A DNA stretch of 11,745 nt, taken from the NCBI GenBank assembly GCA_023128635.1, contig JAGMDP010000086.1:1-11745 (forward strand), in the 5' to 3' direction. Under the pieces are notes generated by a model. The model was not told the origin of the DNA and made no database searches. It saw nothing but the letters and a program-made list of their open reading frames with translations. Positions 1 through 6,259 of this stretch are shown in pieces. The translations under genes and the position numbers were made by a program. Source of the DNA: Candidatus Heimdallarchaeota archaeon. Its GTDB lineage: Archaea; Asgardarchaeota; Heimdallarchaeia; JABLTI01. Position 1 is the stretch's first letter; each line of letters begins with the position of its first letter.

Positions 1-86
1 ACAAGTTGAAAATAAGTTTTGAAAGGCCTACTATGAAAACAAGGTATATCTATTTTCTGAAAGAACTAAAGGAATAGCTTGCTACG

Positions 87-133
87 AAAAAAGAATTTTA
101 TGAAGCAATCATTACAAAACAATGATGCTTCAT
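87..133 (-). terminator. Hairpin plus T-tract terminator of the actin-like gene
   Basis: On the minus strand, 16 nt after the actin-like stop codon, 121-133 pairs with 100-113 to give a 13-bp stem with one bulged base and a 7-nt loop (114-120). Eight nt further on is a run of six T (complement of 87-92). On the plus strand the hairpin is followed by a shorter T run near 138-142. This looks like a bacterial-style intrinsic terminator; archaeal termination usually relies on the T tract, so the stem may instead protect or process the 3' end. Bases 1-86 hold nothing else I can support. Confidence 0.65.
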
Positions 134-149
134 TCAGTTTTTGTTCTGA

Positions 150-1214
150 TTATTTATTTTTTGCTTCCTGTTTCATGCGTGACTGGGCTATGAGTTCAAA
201 ACCCATTGCATTACACATTACAGGATTATCTGGTACGACAACTTCTTCAGGTGATTTAACGATATTCTCTTTCCACATCATTTCCTTCAATGTGTCACCA
301 AAAACATACGCACCACCACCGGTTAGAATTACACGTTCGATCCATGCATCGGGTGGTAAAGTTCCGAGTAATCTGGAAGTTTCATCAATAATTATCTCTG
401 AAATGCTTTGGGTATAATATTCCTTCACTTCTGAAACATCATATTGTTGTCCGCCAACCATGACAGCTTTGAGATTCTTTTCAATTGTCTTCATAAGATC
501 AAATGGTCTGATGATTTTTCCTGTTTTCTCTTGTAGGGTTCTAGCCATTCTTGTAGTAAGAGTATCAACTGCTTCTTCTAAACTACCACTAGCTGTACGC
601 ATTAAGCGTCCTTGATAAACAGTTAAAATATCTGTAGAACCATGACCAATGTCAACAATAATAGCATCAACTGCACGGCTTTCTCCTGAGGTCTTCAAGA
701 TCTGATAATAAGAACCATAAGGTTCTGGAAGCACTAAGCATTTTTGAACATTAATGTTATAACTGTGAGTTTCACCTGTGGCATCATTTCTAACATTCAA
801 TTCCATTTCTTCAGAGAGTCCTTTTGATAAAGTTGACATCTCATCTTGTGAAGTTGCTACTGGAACACCTGTGGCAATTAGAATTTGTTCGCCGTCACCT
901 TTAATGAATAATGACAAAGCTGCTTTTATTGCCATAACTGCATCCTTAATGCTTTTCATTTTCCCTTCAGAAGCGAGTGCGCGTTTAATTTCGCTCTGTA
1001 ATCGAGCTAATTCTCCTACAAAAAATGTTTGCCCACCTTCTTCTAACACAAGATTATTTTCTAATGACTTGTCTAAAGTCATCCCGGTCCATCCTGGATT
1101 TGGGTCCCCAATAATTGATGGGATTCTTTTCAAATCGCTTCCATTGTTGGACGAGATCTTTATGGTACTTGTTCCAAGGTCTATTCCGACACTTCTTAAG
1201 ACTTTTTTAGACAC
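150..1214 (-). CDS. ParM/Ta0583-like archaeal actin homologue
   Basis: Probable ATP-binding, filament-forming actin-fold protein of 354 residues, about the usual length for ParM-like and archaeal Alp proteins. The actin ATPase signatures are in order: phosphate-1 GIDLGTSTIKI (10-20), an LPEPYGSYY segment (162-170) typical of the Alp group, phosphate-2 VDIGHGSTDI (187-196) and the adenosine motif ILTGGGAYVFG (296-306). A second connecting helix lies near 331-343. It lacks the length and inserts of eukaryotic-type actins, so it is not a lokiactin. The GTG start has AGGT at 1222-1225, 7 nt upstream. No ParR-like partner adjoins it; the neighbour is a divergent winged-helix/methyltransferase-like gene. 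By analogy it could serve DNA segregation, cell shape or membrane organisation, but the sequence does not say which. Fold assignment is firm, role open. Confidence 0.9.
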   Translation of the reverse strand: MSKKVLRSVGIDLGTSTIKISSNNGSDLKRIPSIIGDPNPGWTGMTLDKSLENNLVLEEGGQTFFVGELARLQSEIKRALASEGKMKSIKDAVMAIKAALSLFIKGDGEQILIATGVPVATSQDEMSTLSKGLSEEMELNVRNDATGETHSYNINVQKCLVLPEPYGSYYQILKTSGESRAVDAIIVDIGHGSTDILTVYQGRLMRTASGSLEEAVDTLTTRMARTLQEKTGKIIRPFDLMKTIEKNLKAVMVGGQQYDVSEVKEYYTQSISEIIIDETSRLLGTLPPDAWIERVILTGGGAYVFGDTLKEMMWKENIVKSPEEVVVPDNPVMCNAMGFELIAQSRMKQEAKNK

Positions 1215-1257
1215 TGTATATACCTTCTGTTTTCCTAAAAATCAATAATAGATAGCA

Positions 1258-1274
1258 CATAAAAACTTCTCGCT
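1258..1274 (-). promoter_or_regulatory. Candidate BRE/TATA promoter of the actin-like gene
   Basis: Read on the minus strand, a purine-rich GCGAGAAG (complement of about 1266-1273) is followed by TTTTTATG (1265-1258). A TATA centre near 1261 predicts a transcript start near 1235, leaving a leader of about 20 nt that contains the AGGT ribosome-binding site. Spacing is right for an archaeal promoter; sequence match is only moderate. Confidence 0.4.
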
Positions 1275-1275
1275 T

Positions 1276-1301
1276 TAAGTATTAGCTCGAGTTTTTACTT
1301 A
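1276..1301. promoter_or_regulatory. Symmetric operator-like dyad TAAGTA-N4-CTCGAG-N4-TACTTA
   Basis: Three elements share one centre of symmetry at 1288.5: TAAGTA (1276-1281), the palindrome CTCGAG (1286-1291) and TACTTA (1296-1301), with equal 4-nt spacers. It lies just upstream of the candidate BRE/TATA of the actin-like gene, where an activator or dimeric repressor could bind. Another TACTTA occurs at 1325-1330. Confidence 0.4.
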
Positions 1302-1379
1302 CCAATCTTATTTTTTATTACTGTTACTTAGGTTTCGTATGTTCTCATATAAAAAAATTATTTGTATCTACTAAGAATT

Positions 1380-1441
1380 TAGAAATTTACTATATTAAGG
1401 CATCAATTGCCGTATAAGAAATCTATTTATTGAAATTTCTA
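1380..1441. repeat. 9-bp inverted repeat in the divergent intergenic region
   Basis: TAGAAATTT (1380-1388) and AAATTTCTA (1433-1441) are perfect inverted copies 44 nt apart. Between them, GGCA (1399-1402) and TGCC (1408-1411) form a second small dyad. AT-rich sequence gives such repeats by chance, so function is uncertain. Confidence 0.3.
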
Positions 1442-1459
1442 CTGTGGTTTCCTTACTCC

Positions 1460-1482
1460 AAAAGTTATAACTCGTAACTTTT
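1460..1482 (+). promoter_or_regulatory. Candidate TATA box inside an inverted repeat
   Basis: AAAAGTTA (1460-1467) and TAACTTTT (1475-1482) form a perfect 8-bp inverted repeat. The palindrome GTTATAAC (1464-1471) inside it resembles a TATA box, with an A-rich BRE-like stretch just before. Its centre lies about 26 bp before the TTG at 1493, which has no ribosome-binding site, so a leaderless transcript starting at or near 1493 is plausible. The dyad could also be an operator covering the TATA box. Confidence 0.45.
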
Positions 1483-1492
1483 ACACAACAAA

Positions 1493-2476
1493 TTGAGTGA
1501 GAGAATATTGACAAAAGAACTCTTCGAACACATAGCAATCCTTTCTGCGTACATTGCAAAAGAAATTTCAGAAGAACAAGGTATTGGAAACTTTTGCAAA
1601 ACCCCTTGTGATCTAGCAGTCATCTCTCATAATAAGCGATATGCGAAGAAAGAATTATTTGGAAAAATGCTCTTTCAATTAGCTGAATACGGTTATTTTG
1701 AACGAAGAGGTGGAGTTTTCGTTTTAGCTGATAAATGGAGACGAGTTTTGCCTGCAAAAGCCACTTCTCGAGATTATATTCGAGAACATGGTGCAAACCA
1801 ACTTTATTTGTTCCAAGAGTATCTAGCCAAATATTTTCTTGAAATAATACGCAATGAAACTGAGAAGATAGATTTAGCAAAATTACTTTATTTTATTGAT
1901 ACTATTGATGGGTCTCGAAGTTTACATTCCCTTCGTTCTGAAGCAATATCACAACTAGAATTTAATGGTACTCCAAAGAAAATTCTTGATATCAACTTCG
2001 GATTGGGTTATAGTGCAATACAGCTGGCATCTGTTTTTCAAGACAGTGAAGTTTGTTCTTTACAACTAAATACTCTACTTAAAGAACCATACGAATATAC
2101 GATTAAAAGTTATGAGAAAAGTAACTTAGAAAGCAGCATAGTGTATCCATCGGAAATGCTGAATAATATAATCAAAGATAAAGTTGATTTGATTTTCGGT
2201 TTTAATCCACTGGGTTTCTCAATGCCAAATTTAGAACGAGTTCTCAATATAGCAAGCCAAGTTTCGAAAGATGGAACTAAATTACTTCTCTATGTGCCTT
2301 ATACGGATGAACCACGAAACACTCTCATTTCAGAATGGTTAGGATTGTGCATTGATGGAATAAATGAATATGCTAATTTTGATACCATTAGAGCAGCATT
2401 AACCAAATATAACTTTGAATTAACAAAGAAAAGCTTGAATTCAAGATATATTATTAGTTACTATTCAAAGACTTAG
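1493..2476 (+). CDS. Winged-helix domain fused to a class I methyltransferase-like domain
   Basis: A 327-residue two-domain protein. Residues about 10-85 read as an N-terminal helical/winged-helix domain, with a helix near 52-68 and a hairpin RRGGVFVLAD (71-80), as in small-molecule O-methyltransferases and many archaeal regulators. Residues about 160-325 resemble a Rossmann methyltransferase: motif I ILDINFGLGYSAIQLA (164-179), then DLIFGFNPLGFS (232-243) in the motif IV position and a strand KLLLYVPY (263-270). Motif I is imperfect: the usual D-x-G-x-G becomes DINFGLG, so SAM binding is likely but not certain. The TTG at 1493 has no ribosome-binding site but sits about 26 bp from a TATA-like element; TTG 1508 is an alternative. 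Two tandem TAG stops end the gene. It is divergent from the actin-like gene. The substrate cannot be read from the sequence. Confidence 0.75.
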   Translation: MSERILTKELFEHIAILSAYIAKEISEEQGIGNFCKTPCDLAVISHNKRYAKKELFGKMLFQLAEYGYFERRGGVFVLADKWRRVLPAKATSRDYIREHGANQLYLFQEYLAKYFLEIIRNETEKIDLAKLLYFIDTIDGSRSLHSLRSEAISQLEFNGTPKKILDINFGLGYSAIQLASVFQDSEVCSLQLNTLLKEPYEYTIKSYEKSNLESSIVYPSEMLNNIIKDKVDLIFGFNPLGFSMPNLERVLNIASQVSKDGTKLLLYVPYTDEPRNTLISEWLGLCIDGINEYANFDTIRAALTKYNFELTKKSLNSRYIISYYSKT

Positions 2477-2479
2477 TAG

Positions 2480-2526
2480 TTTTTTCCACAGCTTCCACAA
2501 CTTTAATTATTATTAGTCTTTTTTTT
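2480..2526 (+). terminator. T-tract terminator region
   Basis: Soon after the tandem stop codons there is a run of six T (2480-2485), then a run of eight T (2519-2526), with no strong stem between. This is the usual archaeal T-rich termination pattern. Confidence 0.45.
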
Positions 2527-2529
2527 AAA

Positions 2530-2543
2530 TTAACATTTGTTAA
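2530..2543. promoter_or_regulatory. 14-bp palindrome TTAACA-TT-TGTTAA before the helicase gene
   Basis: Perfect 6-bp arms around a 2-bp centre, just before the AGGT ribosome-binding site (2548-2551) and 16 nt before the ATG at 2560. The 2-nt centre is too tight for an RNA loop, so a DNA operator is more likely than a hairpin. AT-rich composition makes chance possible. Confidence 0.3.
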
Positions 2544-2559
2544 AACTAGGTTGACAGAA

Positions 2560-5181
2560 ATGTCCAGTAAGGCTTTTCAGTACTTTGTTTTTCTCATGGA
2601 TTTTGACGATGAAAAACAACAGGTTGATATGCTGCTTCTACCAGCAAAAGCAAAGGCATTACGCATGAAGCCTTTAGAACGGGCTAAGCTGCAATTCACA
2701 GTTGAAAGTGGAAGATTACGCCCATACAAATATGTTGTACTTAGCGCTACTGGTAGTGAATACAAACGTCCAGATGATATTACACAAGTTTTACGAAAAG
2801 CTAAAGGAATTATCATACCAAATGATGACCAGCCAAAAAATTACAAGTTATTTTTGGAATACTTTAAATCATTCAATATTAACGAACCAACTTTTAGAAG
2901 AATTTGTCGATTGTGTATGATTGATAAAAAAAATGTTACAATTCTAACTGAAGACAGGGAATTCTTAGTATCAGGAAGAAAAGCCTGTCAACAATGTGCT
3001 CGAGATGAATTAGATAAAGAAATAAATTCGAGGGAAATAAAACTCGCAACATCTGGGAAAAGACATTTCTATCGAATTTTGAATAAAATCAAAAATGTAG
3101 ATAATGTCTTGGAAGCTTTTGAATATGATTTCAGACCAACAAGAAACCCAGAACTAACGTTATATGATACTATAGGAGATATAGATGATTTATCTGATTC
3201 AAAACCAATTGATAATTTACCAATACCTGGGAGAACGAAGCAGATACTGAAAAGCAACGGAATCAAAAAATTATTGCCGATTCAAGTTAAAGCTATTAAT
3301 GCTGGTTTATTCCAAAATGAAGATTTTTTAGTTGTTGCTGGAACTAGCAGTGGGAAAACACTAATTGGAGAATTAGTTGGAATTACAAAAGCGTTAAAAG
3401 GACAAAAAATGATTTACTTAAGTCCACTTGTCGCCTTAACAAATCAGAAGTATGAAGATTTCAAGGCAAAGTATTCAAAAGAAGGATTAAGAACAGCAAT
3501 ACGTGTTGGGATGAGCAAGATAGATGTCGGGAATGAAGCACGATACATTATAGATACTGGGTATAGAAATGCAGACATTATTACTGCAACCTATGAAGCC
3601 TTTGACTTGTTATTAAGAAACAATAAAGCTGAGGATTTAGGAAACATTGGAACTGTTATCATTGATGAAATTCAAATGATTAGTAATGAATCAAGAGGAC
3701 CAGAAATCGATGGTATAGTTGCTCGAGTCAAAGCATTATTTCCAAATGCTCAGATTCTCGGTTTATCAGCAACAATAGGTAATCCAGAAGAACTAGCAAG
3801 AGATCTTGGATTACAACCTCTCTTGCACGAAGAAAGACCTATTCCATTGGAACGACATGTTGTTATAGCAAAGGATCAAGACGAAAAAGAAATCTATTTG
3901 AGAGATTTAATACGGGCGGAATATAATAAAAAATCAACTTATGGTTATTTTGGACAAACAATTGTGTTTACAAATTCCAGAAAACATTGTTATGAATTAG
4001 CAATTAAACTGAGTAAAGGCGGTTTAAAATCTGTCGTTTATCATTCAGGGTTAACATTCCGTGAAAGAAAGAAGGCAGAATTTGGATTTGCAAATGGTAA
4101 ATATGCTGCAATAATAACAACTGCTGCTCTAGGTGCAGGTGTAGATTTTCCAGCAAGTCAAGTCATATTTGAATCCCTCGCTATGGGGATTTTCTGGGTA
4201 TCAGTAGCTGAATTTCATCAAATGGCTGGAAGAGCAGGGAGATTAGGGTATCATGATAGTGGCAAGGTTGTTCTTCTAGTTCAACCAAATAAGAAATACC
4301 ACAGCGCGATGGAAAATACCGAGGAATCAATTGCTTTTGAGCTTCTCTCAGAAGAAATAGAACCAGTTGAACCTCTCATGGAAGGAGAAAATCAGTTAGA
4401 ACAAGTTTTAGCATCGATTGTAGCAATGGGAGAGCCAACCCTCCAAGAAATGATAGATGTCTTTCAGAATTTCCTTGGTCCAGCAGACACTTTAAAGGAA
4501 TCCCTTAGAGTGTTGAAAGAATTAGAAATGATTAACATTTACAAAGAAGGACCAAGGTCAACAAACTTAGGAAAAGCAACCTCAAGATCATTTTTAGCTC
4601 CAACAGAATCTGGGGAGATAAAAAAGAAGCTGCAACTTCTAAGTCCATTGGAAATTGCTATTGGTTTAGAACCTTTTACTTCTGTATATCTTAACTCTAA
4701 AATTCAAGCTGAAATTGAGAAAGCAATAAAAAGTCGCTATATTGGTTCGAATCTCTTTTCTGGTTCAGTTTTGGAATTTATGGAATCAGCTCTAGAAAAA
4801 CGAAGCAATCTTCCAAAGTTAATTGTAGATTCAATGGGAAAATGGAATAAGGATATTTTTAATTGTAAATGCACAGAGAATCCTTGGTGTGGATGTGGAG
4901 AGCGTGCAATATCAAGAATCATTGTTGAATCAAGATTGGAAAATAAGAATCTATTAAAAATAACGACTGATCTTTCTGTTAACTACTTGCTTTATGCTTA
5001 TCCCGGAGATATCTATAGATGGTTTGATACACTCATACATCATCTTCGTGCTGTTGCAAAACTAGCACTTGTTTTTGATGAAAGAAATACAATGAAACTC
5101 GCATTAAATACAATTAAAATGATAGAAAAGCCTTGGATTCTTAAGAGTATCAAACGAAAAAACAAAAAGAAGTCAGAATAA
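2560..5181 (+). CDS. Ski2-like superfamily 2 helicase with two Cys clusters (ASH-Ski2/DUF5814-like)
   Basis: ATP-dependent helicase of 873 residues, probably acting on RNA. An N-terminal region (about 1-200) carries a Cys4 cluster, C116-x2-C119 and C143-x2-C146. Two RecA domains follow: Q-motif-like LLPIQ (238-242), Walker A AGTSSGKT (260-267), motif II DEIQ (369-372), motif III SAT (403-405), motif IV VFTNSRK, motif V near 517-531, and motif VI QMAGRAGR (554-561). A winged-helix and helical region comes next, then a second cluster CKC-x5-CGC (C769, C771, C777, C779). This layout matches the archaeal helicases annotated with DUF5814, which I associate with ASH-Ski2, reported to work with aRNase J and the exosome. 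ATG 2560 has AGGT 8 nt upstream; a TTG at 2551 directly abuts that site and is unlikely. It heads a run of plus-strand genes. Confidence 0.88.
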   Translation: MSSKAFQYFVFLMDFDDEKQQVDMLLLPAKAKALRMKPLERAKLQFTVESGRLRPYKYVVLSATGSEYKRPDDITQVLRKAKGIIIPNDDQPKNYKLFLEYFKSFNINEPTFRRICRLCMIDKKNVTILTEDREFLVSGRKACQQCARDELDKEINSREIKLATSGKRHFYRILNKIKNVDNVLEAFEYDFRPTRNPELTLYDTIGDIDDLSDSKPIDNLPIPGRTKQILKSNGIKKLLPIQVKAINAGLFQNEDFLVVAGTSSGKTLIGELVGITKALKGQKMIYLSPLVALTNQKYEDFKAKYSKEGLRTAIRVGMSKIDVGNEARYIIDTGYRNADIITATYEAFDLLLRNNKAEDLGNIGTVIIDEIQMISNESRGPEIDGIVARVKALFPNAQILGLSATIGNPEELARDLGLQPLLHEERPIPLERHVVIAKDQDEKEIYLRDLIRAEYNKKSTYGYFGQTIVFTNSRKHCYELAIKLSKGGLKSVVYHSGLTFRERKKAEFGFANGKYAAIITTAALGAGVDFPASQVIFESLAMGIFWVSVAEFHQMAGRAGRLGYHDSGKVVLLVQPNKKYHSAMENTEESIAFELLSEEIEPVEPLMEGENQLEQVLASIVAMGEPTLQEMIDVFQNFLGPADTLKESLRVLKELEMINIYKEGPRSTNLGKATSRSFLAPTESGEIKKKLQLLSPLEIAIGLEPFTSVYLNSKIQAEIEKAIKSRYIGSNLFSGSVLEFMESALEKRSNLPKLIVDSMGKWNKDIFNCKCTENPWCGCGERAISRIIVESRLENKNLLKITTDLSVNYLLYAYPGDIYRWFDTLIHHLRAVAKLALVFDERNTMKLALNTIKMIEKPWILKSIKRKNKKKSE

Positions 5182-5265
5182 TTACTCTTATAAGTTTAAG
5201 AAAGAAAAATTAATTAAGTTCTAATTTGCAGTCTGGATAAAATCAATTGAGTTAATTATTGAGGA

Positions 5266-5700
5266 ATGATTAGGTTGGCAGTTTTAGAAGCCGGTGTTAT
5301 GTTTAGTGGAATCCCTATAGTGAAGATAAATTACCATGATGATAAAGCAACTGATTCTTTATTAACTGCTGGTTTATTAGAAGCAATACAAGCATTTGCT
5401 GTCGAAATCTTCAATGATGAAACTGAAATCTTTAAAATGAAAAGATATAGTATCTTTCTTCACAAAAACACACTAAAAAACAATCAAGTAGTAACTGTTT
5501 ATTCTATTTGTGATAGTGTTGATAGACCTGGAACAATAAAAGTCTTGATGCATTCAATTGCTAATGCTTTTCACGAAACATTTGACAATGTAAACCTGGG
5601 ATGTCTAAATGAATACGAAGATTTCAAAGATATTATTACAAAGAAATTGGGTGATCTTATTTATCGTCCCGAAGATAGACTGAGAAAGGTATTTTTGTAA
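5266..5700 (+). CDS. Longin-like small domain protein
   Basis: A 144-residue soluble protein, one domain long. The predicted order is strand (3-8), strand (15-23), long helix TDSLLTAGLLEAIQAFAVEI (29-48), strands (54-66 and 74-83), helix (88-106) and a final helix (about 115-131). This beta-beta-alpha-beta-beta-alpha-alpha order fits longin or profilin-like domains, which are expanded in Asgard archaea and often act with small Ras-like GTPases. No such GTPase is present here, and no catalytic motif or membrane segment is seen. Start choice is ambiguous: GAGG at 5261-5264 is only 1 nt from ATG 5266 but 10 nt from TTG 5275. I keep ATG because it gives a full first strand, and an AT-rich GATAAAATC (5236-5244) lies about 26 bp upstream, as for a leaderless start. 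Family assignment is from predicted topology only. Confidence 0.65.
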   Translation: MIRLAVLEAGVMFSGIPIVKINYHDDKATDSLLTAGLLEAIQAFAVEIFNDETEIFKMKRYSIFLHKNTLKNNQVVTVYSICDSVDRPGTIKVLMHSIANAFHETFDNVNLGCLNEYEDFKDIITKKLGDLIYRPEDRLRKVFL

Positions 5701-5732
5701 TTTAATTTACACAATTAAAATATTATAATAGA

Positions 5733-5755
5733 GAAATCCATATTAGATGGGTTTT
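5733..5755 (+). terminator. Hairpin with T-rich tail after the longin-like gene
   Basis: GAAATCCAT (5733-5741) pairs with ATGGGTTTT (5747-5755) through 9 bp with two G-T pairs and a 5-nt loop. It lies 32 nt after the stop codon, and further T-rich sequence follows (5752-5767). It could be a weak terminator or a leader structure of the next gene. Confidence 0.35.
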
Positions 5756-5828
5756 CATAGATTTTTATGATGAACATATAGAAAGAAAATTAAAGTAGAT
5801 AAAATAGCGAAACGATTGAGGATGAAAA

Positions 5829-6218
5829 ATGGAAAAAGAAACAAAACACTCACATATGGAAGGGAAACACGGATTACATCCAGTAGTTAAAATGAAACTT
5901 GCATCAATGGATGATTTAGTACGAATGGCTTTCTTTAGTGCTGTTAGAAATGCTGGATTAAACTTTCTATACTTTGAAGAAGATAAAAGTAAGAAGTGGT
6001 ATATTGGATTCCTTACAGGTGTAGCTGGATATTTCAATTTAAGGGGGTTACCAATGTATTTCTTTCATATTTTAAACGAGAAACCAAAAAATTGCAAATT
6101 TATTAAATATAGCTCTATTGAGTCAGAGAAGTGGGGTTTTTGTGAATCAACTCTAGCATCTACAAAATGGAATTATTTACCTGTCATTCAATTAGATGGG
6201 AAACCAGCATTCTTCTAA
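5829..6218 (+). CDS. Unrecognised 129-residue protein upstream of the EF-1A-like GTPase
   Basis: I do not recognise this family. The ATG has GAGG at 5818-5821, 7 nt upstream, so it is very probably translated. The first 20 residues are hydrophilic with four His (7, 9, 14 and 17). A helix is likely at about 26-42, followed by strands rich in aromatics: NFLYFEE (45-51), KKWYIGFLTGVAGYF (56-70) and LPMYFFHIL (74-82). The C-terminal half has three Trp in all with W57, including W102 and W114, and ends with a strand LPVIQL (117-122). No convincing membrane span or metal cluster is seen; the only Cys are C89 and C105. It lies 41 nt before the GTPase gene on the same strand, and both have a similar leader. 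A role beside that GTPase is possible but is only inferred from position. Confidence 0.7.
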   Translation: MEKETKHSHMEGKHGLHPVVKMKLASMDDLVRMAFFSAVRNAGLNFLYFEEDKSKKWYIGFLTGVAGYFNLRGLPMYFFHILNEKPKNCKFIKYSSIESEKWGFCESTLASTKWNYLPVIQLDGKPAFF

Positions 6219-6219
6219 A

Positions 6220-6226
6220 TTTTTTT
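6220..6226 (+). terminator. T7 tract directly after a stop codon
   Basis: Seven T follow the TAA at 6216-6218, with no stem before them. This is a typical archaeal terminator pattern. If it works, the GTPase gene needs its own promoter. Confidence 0.4.
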
Positions 6227-6228
6227 CT

Positions 6229-6250
6229 ACTATAATATAACGATTAGAGG
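6229..6250 (+). promoter_or_regulatory. Candidate TATA element and GAGG ribosome-binding site of the GTPase gene
   Basis: TATAATATAA (6231-6240) is a TATA-like block centred about 25 bp before ATG 6260, which would predict a leaderless transcript. Yet GAGG (6247-6250) sits 9 nt before the ATG, which implies a leader. The two signals disagree, so transcription may start earlier or the AT block may not be the true TATA box. Confidence 0.35.
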
Positions 6251-6259
6251 AAACAGTAA

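Noticed and set aside
79..417. Plus-strand open frame opposite the end of the actin-like gene
   Set aside because: It is a shadow of the minus-strand actin frame; the peptide shows no domain and the true gene has clear actin motifs.
778..1248. 156-codon plus-strand open frame opposite the actin-like gene
   Set aside because: It lies antisense to conserved actin motifs and its sequence is low in recognisable structure; no ribosome-binding site of the local type.
150..2476. A ParMRC-type plasmid partition module
   Set aside because: No ParR-like gene and no long tandem repeat array is present, and the surrounding genes are chromosomal housekeeping types.
2551..2553. TTG start for the helicase
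   Set aside because: The AGG of the ribosome-binding site directly abuts this codon, leaving no spacer; ATG 2560 has proper spacing.
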